This document shows positions 57,782-64,000 of a stretch of DNA of 64,000 bases, piece by piece. This DNA comes from Yersinia artesiana (GTDB lineage: Bacteria; Pseudomonadota; Gammaproteobacteria; Enterobacterales; Enterobacteriaceae). The notes under the pieces are model-generated. The model was given only the letters and a program-made list of their open reading frames with translations, made no database searches and had not been told where the DNA came from. The stretch covers positions 1 to 64,000 of the forward strand of contig NZ_CACVAD010000011.1 of NCBI RefSeq assembly GCF_902726545.1. The letters are read 5' to 3'. Position 1 is the stretch's first letter; every line of letters starts with the position of its first letter. The position numbers and the translations under genes were made by a program.

Positions 57782-59146
57782 TCAACCCGGAAACAGACTT
57801 TTCAGATGCTGGCAGGCATCTTCGTAACTGCTGCGTTCAAACATGCCTTGCTGTAAGAAGATTTCCATTTGTGGATACAAGGCAATGGCCTTATCCAGTA
57901 ATGGGTCACTGCCGGCGGCATAGGCCCCAACGCTGACCAAATCACGGTTACGTTGGAAGCTTGCAAGTAATTGTTTAAATTGACGAACTTTGCGGTAGTG
58001 GTTCTCATCTATCAGTGATGTCATGGCACGACTGATAGAGGCTTCAATATCAATAGCGGGGTAGTGGCCTGATTCTGCCAGGCGGCGTGATAGCACCACA
58101 TGCCCGTCAAGAATGGCGCGCGCCGAGTCGGCGATCGGGTCTTGCTGATCATCGCCTTCGGTCAATACTGTATAAAATGCAGTGATCGAACCGCCGCCAG
58201 ACACCCCGTTACCGGCTCGCTCAACCAGCGCCGGTAATTTGGCGAATACGGATGGCGGATAACCTTTGGTCGCTGGAGGCTCGCCGATAGCCAGTGCGAT
58301 TTCACGTTGCGCCATGGCATAGCGCGTCAAAGAGTCCATGATAAGCAGGACATGCTGGCCACGGTCACGAAAATCTTCTGCAATACGAGTGGCATAAGCC
58401 GCACCTTGCATGCGCAGTAACGGCGATACGTCCGCCGGTGCCGCGATGACGACTGAGCGCGCACGCCCTTCGGGGCCTAAAATATTCTCAATAAAATCTT
58501 TTACTTCACGACCACGTTCACCGATCAAGCCAACCACAATCACATCCGCCTGGGTGTAGCGAGCCATCATGCCTAACAACACACTTTTCCCCACCCCGGA
58601 GCCGGCGAACAGGCCCATACGCTGCCCACGACCGACGGTTAGCAGAGCATTAATGGTGCGCACGCCAACGTCCAAGACCTGTTCAATCGCGGTACGTTGT
58701 AATGGGTTGATCGGGGGAGTGATGAGCGGGGCGCGATAGCCGGTTTCAGGGGCGGGTAAACCATCAAGTGGTTTGGCGCTGCCATCTAATACGCGCCCCA
58801 GTAATTCTGGGCCGAGTGGCAACTGTTTACTGGCCGAGGCTCCACCGGTGGTGATACGCGCATAAACGCGGGCGCCGGGCACAATCCCTTCCACTTCTTC
58901 CAATGGCATCAAGAACAGGTGTTGACCGTTAAAGCCGACCACTTCGCTCTCAACTTCTTGTACTTCGCCGTTATCGTGGCGTTCAATCAGACAGGTGGCC
59001 CCCAGTGGCAGTTGCAAACCAGTGGCTTCCAGCACCAGACCGGTGGCGCGCGTTAATCGCCCGTAACGACGAATGGTAGTTGATTGGCTAATACGTTCTT
59101 CGAATTTATCCATCGAAGCCAGCCAGCGACCGAGGCGCGCAGTCAT
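57782..59146 (-). CDS. fliI: Flagellum-specific export ATPase FliI
   Basis: FliI (454 residues) is the hexameric ATPase of the flagellar export system. It has the F1-beta-like layout with a Walker A loop ([17 protein letters not shown], near residue 180), Walker B ([36 protein letters not shown]) and the catalytic Glu region [15 protein letters not shown] take the ATG at 59146 (MTARLGRW), with GGGAG seven bases upstream; the ATG at 59149 is directly adjacent. It overlaps the fliH stop. Confidence 0.96.
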   Translation of the reverse strand: MTARLGRWLASMDKFEERISQSTTIRRYGRLTRATGLVLEATGLQLPLGATCLIERHDNGEVQEVESEVVGFNGQHLFLMPLEEVEGIVPGARVYARITTGGASASKQLPLGPELLGRVLDGSAKPLDGLPAPETGYRAPLITPPINPLQRTAIEQVLDVGVRTINALLTVGRGQRMGLFAGSGVGKSVLLGMMARYTQADVIVVGLIGERGREVKDFIENILGPEGRARSVVIAAPADVSPLLRMQGAAYATRIAEDFRDRGQHVLLIMDSLTRYAMAQREIALAIGEPPATKGYPPSVFAKLPALVERAGNGVSGGGSITAFYTVLTEGDDQQDPIADSARAILDGHVVLSRRLAESGHYPAIDIEASISRAMTSLIDENHYRKVRQFKQLLASFQRNRDLVSVGAYAAGSDPLLDKAIALYPQMEIFLQQGMFERSSYEDACQHLKSLFPG

Positions 59147-59868
59147 CATAATTCTCCCGGCGCAGCCAGACGGCATAATTCATGCCAGCGCGTCGCCAGA
59201 CTGGCATCCAAATCACCTTCTTCAGCGCTGACTTTGCAGCCACCTGGGTGAATTTGGCTATCGCCCAACAAACGCCAGCCATGCAGACTCAAAGTCGAGC
59301 CTAAGCGCTGCTCAACCACGGCGAGATCATTAGGGTTGACACGCAATTGCGGTTTACCGGCAAACATCGGCTCTTGCTGAATCATTTGCTGAATTTGTGC
59401 CAGCAACGCGGTGCCATCACAAATTGCCGGTTGACCCAGAATCTGCTTGGCTGCCGCCAATGCCATTTGCATTAGCCGTGAGGCAATCACACTGTCCAGC
59501 GCATCAAGGGTATTTTGGAAATCGCTGACCAAGTTTTGCCAGTGTGCGGTGATAGGGGCCAACTGTTTCTCAGCATCGGCCAGCGCTTGCTGATGACCCT
59601 CTTCCAGACCGGTTTGATAACCTTTATCCAGACCTTCCTGCAACCCTTTGGCAAATCCTTGCTGGCGACCCTGCTTCTCAGCTTCGAGTTGCAGGTTCAT
59701 CAATATCTGCTGTTCATCACCTGCTGTTGGTTCGCCGTCCTCTCTTGGCTCATCAGTAAACAGCATACTGATGTCCGGCGGCGTAGTCGCCGCAGTAGGC
59801 TCAGGTTGGCTGGCAAAGTCATTTAGTGACCAGGGTTGCCAGGGCAGGGTATTAATCCTATCAGACAT
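59146..59868 (-). CDS. fliH: Flagellar export ATPase regulator FliH
   Basis: FliH (240 residues) dimerises, binds FliI and anchors it to the C ring through FliN. The central segment contains the family glycine-repeat helix ([30 protein letters not shown], GxxxG pattern at ~85-115) and a C-terminal ATPase-binding domain ([53 protein letters not shown]). It overlaps fliG by eight bases and fliI by a few bases. Confidence 0.95.
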   Translation of the reverse strand: MSDRINTLPWQPWSLNDFASQPEPTAATTPPDISMLFTDEPREDGEPTAGDEQQILMNLQLEAEKQGRQQGFAKGLQEGLDKGYQTGLEEGHQQALADAEKQLAPITAHWQNLVSDFQNTLDALDSVIASRLMQMALAAAKQILGQPAICDGTALLAQIQQMIQQEPMFAGKPQLRVNPNDLAVVEQRLGSTLSLHGWRLLGDSQIHPGGCKVSAEEGDLDASLATRWHELCRLAAPGEL

Positions 59869-60853
59869 AGATATCCTCGCCGCCGCCGATGACTATCTCG
59901 CCGCTTTCCGCCAAACGACGGACGATAAGCAAGATGGCTTTCTGTTCGTTTTCGACCAGCGACATACGTACCGGCCCACGGGTGGCCAGATCGTCGCGCA
60001 GGATTTCTGCTGCTCGCAGCGACATGTTGCTGAGGAAGCGCTCGCGCAGCGCCTGATCGGCACCTTTCAAGGCAATCAGTAGCGACTCGTTGTCGACCTC
60101 TTGCAGTAAGCGCTGGATGCTGCGGTCGTCGACACTGACCAGATTCTCGAACAGGAACATTTCGTCGATGATCTTCTGTGCCAGCTCGCCGTCGTATTCG
60201 CGTACCGCGTCCATAACCGTCTCTTCCTGCTGGCTTTTCATCAGGTTGATAATCTCAGCCGCGGTGCGGATACCGCCCATTTTGCTGCGTTTGAGATTCT
60301 GACCATCGAGCAGGTTGTTCAGCACTTCGGTCAATTCAGCCAATGCCGCCGGTTGAACGCCGCCGAAGGTGGCGATACGCAACATGACATCGTTACGCAG
60401 GCGTTCGTCGAACAGTGCCAGAATATCGGCCGCTTGAGCGCGTTTCAGATGAACCAAAATAGTGGCGATAATCTGCGGATGCTCGTCGCGGATCAGATCG
60501 GCCGCCATCTGCGGTTCCATAAAGTTGAGGGTTTCCATGCCGCTGGTGGTTTCGCGTGATTCCAGAATGTCTTCCAACAGACTGGAGGCGCGTTCTTCCC
60601 CCAATGCTTTTATCAGCACGGTGCGCAGATAATCGCTGGCATTCACACTCAGTGCGGCATATTGCTCTGCATCGTCTTCAAACTCAGCCAATACATCAAC
60701 CAACTGTTGGTGAGAAACCTGACGCATACTCGCCATGGTGGTACTGAGTTGTTGGACTTCGCGCGAGGAGAGGTGTTTAAACACCTCGGCGGCATGGTCT
60801 TCACCCAGAGTCATCAGCATGATGGCGCTTTTTTCAGTTCCGGTCAGGCTCAT
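59861..60853 (-). CDS. fliG: Motor switch protein FliG
   Basis: FliG (330 residues) is the rotor protein that meets the MotA stator and generates torque. N-, M- and C-domains are intact: [26 protein letters not shown] start, the [25 protein letters not shown] middle, and the C-terminal charged torque helix with [45 protein letters not shown]. It overlaps fliF by four bases (ATGA). Confidence 0.97.
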   Translation of the reverse strand: MSLTGTEKSAIMLMTLGEDHAAEVFKHLSSREVQQLSTTMASMRQVSHQQLVDVLAEFEDDAEQYAALSVNASDYLRTVLIKALGEERASSLLEDILESRETTSGMETLNFMEPQMAADLIRDEHPQIIATILVHLKRAQAADILALFDERLRNDVMLRIATFGGVQPAALAELTEVLNNLLDGQNLKRSKMGGIRTAAEIINLMKSQQEETVMDAVREYDGELAQKIIDEMFLFENLVSVDDRSIQRLLQEVDNESLLIALKGADQALRERFLSNMSLRAAEILRDDLATRGPVRMSLVENEQKAILLIVRRLAESGEIVIGGGEDIYV

Positions 60854-62550
60854 TGGTCATTACTCATCCATTGACGGATAACCAGCGCGACAACACGTGG
60901 GTCTTTATCCGCTAGTTCGCGTATACGCTGGGCCTGAACTTCAGCACTGACTCGTTGCTGATTTTTCTTACGCAGGGCCAGCTCTTCTTTAGTTTGTTTC
61001 GCTGTTTCAGTGGTTTGTGCAGCCTGAACAATGTTATTGACCGACGCCGCTGCTTTATCCGCCACTTGTTTCTTAGCTATCAGTGGGCGCACCAGTTTGC
61101 GCCACAAGATCCACGCCACCAGTAAGATGAGCAAGTAGCGACCAATATTCAGCAACTGATCAAAGAACGACTGTTGTTGCCAGAATGGCAAGTTACTGCC
61201 GCCAGCATCGTCAGTGGCATTAAACGGTGTGTTCACCACATTTAATGTGTCGCCGCGTACCGTGGAGAAGCCCATGGCCTCGCGCGTTAGCGATTCCACT
61301 TGCGCTAATTGATCTTTGCTCAGCGCGATAGGTTTACCCGCTTTATCGCTGCCGTAGTTAACCACCACGGCAACGGAGAGGCGCTGCACCATGCCGGCTT
61401 GTTGCTGGGTATGGCGGATAGTACGGTCAACTTCGAAGTTGGTGGTTTGGTCGTGACGACTATTACTGGACGTGGCGGTTTGTCTGGCTGCGGTTGCCGG
61501 GCGATTGGCTGCATTTGCCGCCGCGCCAGCACCTGCCGCAGGGGTAGCCTGAGGCACTTCAATCGGTGCGACCGGTGTGGCTGAAGGCTGGTTGGATAAT
61601 GCCCCTGGAACGCCCCCGACATTGGTCCCACCCAGTTGTTCGCTGGTGCTGACTTGCTGAGAGCGCACCGCTCCTTGGTTAGCAGCCTGATTCGGTTTGT
61701 ACTCTTCGTCAGTCTGCTCACGGCTGGCAAAATCAACTTGTGCGGTCACTTGGGCATGAACATTACCGCTGCCCACCATCGGTGCGAGGATAGTTTCAAT
61801 GCGGCGCTGGAAGCGGTTTTCAACTTCATTGGTAAATTTGAGTTGCGCTGCATTTAAATCACGGCCGGCGCTATCAGATTGTGTCAACAGACGTCCGGTC
61901 TGATCGACGACGGTGACGTTAGCAGGTGGTAAACCCGCCACACTGCTGGAAACCATATAGACAATGGCGTTGATTTGACCATCATCAAGAGCACGACCGG
62001 GTTGTAGGGCGAGTGTGACAGAGGCCGTTGGTGATTTTTGCTCACGGACGAACAGTGACGGTTTCGGCATGGCTAAGTGCACCCGCACATTTAATACCGG
62101 GCCGAGTGTGCCAATCGTTCGTGCCAGTTCGCCTTCCAACGCACGCTGATAGTTGACTTGTTCGCTAAATTGGCTGATGCCAAATTTTTCCTGATCCAGT
62201 AGCTCAAAGCCTACTGCACCACCTTTAGGTAAACCTTGTTGAGCCAGACGCAGACGGGTTTCATGCACTTTATCTGCCGGGATCAACAATGCTCCGCCAT
62301 TATCAGCGAAGCGATAGGGAATATTCAGTTGCGTCAACTGCGTGACGATATCACCACCATCACGATCATTTAGGTTGCTATAAAGGACGCGATAGTCCGG
62401 GCTTTTAGCCCATAACATCAGCGCGACAATAATAGCGACGGCCGCAGCAGCCGCAATCAGCAGTGGGATTTTTGGATTCGCGCGTAGGCGTGCCAGTGTC
62501 GTCGTAAAGGTGTTTTCACGATTTTCACCGCCAGTTATCGAGGCATTCAT
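60850..62550 (-). CDS. fliF: Flagellar MS-ring protein FliF
   Basis: FliF (566 residues) forms the MS ring, the base on which rod, export gate and C ring assemble. It has two membrane helices (~31-49, [19 protein letters not shown], and ~455-475, [16 protein letters not shown]), ring-building motifs in the periplasmic part, and a C-terminal FliG-binding tail ([21 protein letters not shown]). A Pro/Ala/Gln-rich linker sits at ~300-370. AAGGAC precedes the ATG at 62550. It heads fliFGHIJK, divergent from fliE. Confidence 0.97.
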   Translation of the reverse strand: MNASITGGENRENTFTTTLARLRANPKIPLLIAAAAAVAIIVALMLWAKSPDYRVLYSNLNDRDGGDIVTQLTQLNIPYRFADNGGALLIPADKVHETRLRLAQQGLPKGGAVGFELLDQEKFGISQFSEQVNYQRALEGELARTIGTLGPVLNVRVHLAMPKPSLFVREQKSPTASVTLALQPGRALDDGQINAIVYMVSSSVAGLPPANVTVVDQTGRLLTQSDSAGRDLNAAQLKFTNEVENRFQRRIETILAPMVGSGNVHAQVTAQVDFASREQTDEEYKPNQAANQGAVRSQQVSTSEQLGGTNVGGVPGALSNQPSATPVAPIEVPQATPAAGAGAAANAANRPATAARQTATSSNSRHDQTTNFEVDRTIRHTQQQAGMVQRLSVAVVVNYGSDKAGKPIALSKDQLAQVESLTREAMGFSTVRGDTLNVVNTPFNATDDAGGSNLPFWQQQSFFDQLLNIGRYLLILLVAWILWRKLVRPLIAKKQVADKAAASVNNIVQAAQTTETAKQTKEELALRKKNQQRVSAEVQAQRIRELADKDPRVVALVIRQWMSNDQ

Positions 62551-62998
62551 ACACGTCCTTGGCCAAGCTGAATAACGTTTGAGTTAGTATTTTTTATGTA
62601 ACTAATGTGTTGGAACAAAACAGACTCCCAAATGCTGTGAGCGATAACGCATCAATAGCTGATATCCCCTTTTATACTCGTCATACTTCAAGCCGCATGT
62701 GCGTTGGCCGCGTTCAATCACCCGAATCACTTACTACAGTAAGTTCATCGGGACTCTCTCCCTTGCCGCCTTCCTGCAACTCGAATTATTTGGACTATAT
62801 CGGCATGCCATTATTTGCTGTAAGTGGAAATTCGATGGCTCAATAAGCCGGTATTTTTACGTCTATTTAGCCGCTTTAGCGCAAAAATGATGTGTTAGGG
62901 TGTCATCCTGAAAAAAGTGATAGCTGTTTGAATGGTGAACAACCGCTTTTGCGCGCGAATTTGTCACGCAGTTATTAACCTACTGACGCACTCTGAGG
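62551..62998. other. fliF-fliE divergent intergenic region
   Basis: This ~450-base spacer holds ERIC element 6 and must contain the divergent class 2 promoters of fliF and fliE. I see no gene and no sigma-28 box. A clear FlhD4C2 box could not be assigned by eye. Confidence 0.5.
62673..62798. repeat. ERIC element 6 (between fliF and fliE)
   Basis: This full-length copy is close in sequence to element 1 (core CACCCGAATCACTTACTACAG ... GTAAGTTCATCGGGA; arms CGTCATACTTCAAGCCGCA and CTTCCTGCAACTCGAATTATT). It lies in the divergent promoter region, about 120 bases from the fliF start. Confidence 0.9.
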
Positions 62999-63004
62999 AT
63001 GAAC

Positions 63005-63316
63005 ATGTCTGTTCAAGGTATCGAAGGGGTTTTACAGCAGTTGCAAGTCACGGCATTGCAAGCCTCGGGTTCAGCGAAAACACTGCCCGCTGAGGCCGGC
63101 TTTGCGAGTGAATTAAAAGCGGCTATCGGCAAAATCAGTGAAAACCAGCAAACAGCCCGTACGTTGGCGCAGAATTTTGAATTAGGTGTGCCTGGCGTAG
63201 GTATCAATGACGTGATGGTAAATATGCAGAAGTCGTCTGTATCTTTACAGCTAGGTATTCAAGTGCGTAATAAGCTGGTAGCGGCTTATCAAGACGTTAT
63301 GAATATGGGTGTCTAA
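63005..63316 (+). CDS. fliE: MS ring-rod junction protein FliE
   Basis: FliE (103 residues) joins the MS ring to the proximal rod. It opens MSVQGIEGVLQQLQVTALQA and ends in the conserved GVGINDVMVNMQKSSVSLQLGIQVRNKLVAAYQDVMNMGV. I use the ATG at 63005, with GAGG at proper distance; the in-frame ATG at 62999 lies inside that signal. It is monocistronic and its last four bases overlap the convergent glycosylase gene. Confidence 0.95.
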   Translation: MSVQGIEGVLQQLQVTALQASGSAKTLPAEAGFASELKAAIGKISENQQTARTLAQNFELGVPGVGINDVMVNMQKSSVSLQLGIQVRNKLVAAYQDVMNMGV

Positions 63317-63915
63317 ACTTCATGGGACAACGCCCATAAATAAAGTGATGCAGTTGTGCCATAAGGGGTGTAGCGGCGGCGATAGCGTTCAAAACGTTCG
63401 CGCGGTAGCGTTTTGTGGCGATATAAATTCATCATGCCGCGGCGAATGGCCAAATCACCCCAACTGAGCACATCAGGGCGAGAAAGTGAAGAAATAAGCA
63501 GCATTTCTGCCGTCCAGATACCGACACCATTCAGGCTTGAAAGCTGGGTAATGACCTCATTATCCGGTAACTGAGAAATAGCCGATAAATTCAGTGAACC
63601 ATCGAGTGCTGCATCGGCAGCACCCTTAATGTATCCGGCTTTACGCATCGTCATTCCGCACCCCTGAATAGCTTCTATCGGGGCTGCGGCAATAGTTATC
63701 GGTGTGACCGTGCCGACTAATGCCATCAGCCGTGCATTAACGGTGAGCGCCGCTTTAACGGAAATTTGCTGATCAACAATGTTTCTGATGAGTGCAGCAA
63801 ATAAATCTGGTGATAATGGACGGGCAATCATTCCTAATCGTTCGATAGCTGCTGCCATCTTTTTATCCCGCCGCTTAAGATGATTAATCTCTGTTTCACC
63901 GTAACTGTAGAACAC
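63313..63915 (-). CDS. HhH-GPD DNA glycosylase (AlkA-type 3-methyladenine DNA glycosylase II)
   Basis: The 200-residue enzyme belongs to the helix-hairpin-helix base-excision glycosylases that remove alkylated purines. The HhH element is LSSLNGVGIWTAEMLLI (~126-141) and the catalytic Asp154 lies in SWGDLAIRRGMM. The motif DQQISVKAA near residue 48 is typical of AlkA relatives. It lacks the N-terminal TBP-like domain of E. coli AlkA (282 residues), so it is a short-form member. It has no iron-sulfur cysteines, which argues against EndoIII/MutY. The gene converges on fliE with a four-base overlap; no terminator separates them. Confidence 0.87.
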   Translation of the reverse strand: MFYSYGETEINHLKRRDKKMAAAIERLGMIARPLSPDLFAALIRNIVDQQISVKAALTVNARLMALVGTVTPITIAAAPIEAIQGCGMTMRKAGYIKGAADAALDGSLNLSAISQLPDNEVITQLSSLNGVGIWTAEMLLISSLSRPDVLSWGDLAIRRGMMNLYRHKTLPRERFERYRRRYTPYGTTASLYLWALSHEV

Positions 63916-64000
63916 GCATTTGCTCCCAACATTGCCAACTCTAAAATGATTTAATTTAGCATAGCCTTAACGTCTGTCGATGACTCTCTGTTTCTTGCTG

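Overview
The window is a chromosomal segment of a Yersinia species of the Y. enterocolitica group. This rests on an invasin gene (inv) lying inside a contiguous flagellar/chemotaxis locus between flhE and flgN, an arrangement known from Y. enterocolitica; on an invasin that closely resembles Y. enterocolitica Inv but with many substitutions; and on several ERIC elements of the yersinial type. I cannot fix the species from sequence reading alone.

Layout. 1-1200 is prophage debris: a frameshifted lambdoid integrase, a frameshifted Q-type antiterminator and an orphan NrdA N-terminal (ATP-cone) fragment. 1200-10300 is an accessory/metabolic stretch: solitary lacZ, a cold-shock protein, yebV, a methyl-accepting chemotaxis protein with its own sigma-28 promoter, and a CaiB/BaiF CoA-transferase. 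10440-14600 is the Mg2+/virulence unit mgtC-mgtB, with a PhoP box, a long leader carrying an ERIC element, and a short leader ORF in front of mgtB. curA and uspC follow.

16900-30000 is the master operon flhDC (CRP site, RcsAB box), then motAB-cheAW, two chemoreceptors and cheRBYZ. A lone intracellular-type S8 subtilase on the opposite strand sits between cheZ and flhB. flhBAE follows, then a previously unflagged 49-residue secreted-peptide ORF convergent with flhE, then inv. 38.8-51.2 kb holds flgNMA (minus strand) and flgBCDEFGHIJKL (plus strand). 51.3-62.6 kb holds fliRQPONMLKJIHGF (minus strand) and divergent fliE. The window ends in an HhH-GPD DNA glycosylase.

How it works together. FlhD4C2 made from flhDC switches on class 2 genes: basal body, hook and export gate (flhBAE, flgA, flgB-J, fliE-R). 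FlgM holds sigma-28 (FliA, not in this window) until the hook is complete. Good sigma-28 promoters of the form TAAAGTTT-N11-GCCGATAA are visible before motA (inside flhC), the tsr-like gene, flgM, flgK and the distant chemoreceptor gene at 6.8-8.6 kb, so they define the class 3 regulon here. flagellin, fliD, fliA and fliZ are not in the window. Six ERIC copies (one half-length) sit at gene borders, several of them inside flagellar operons.
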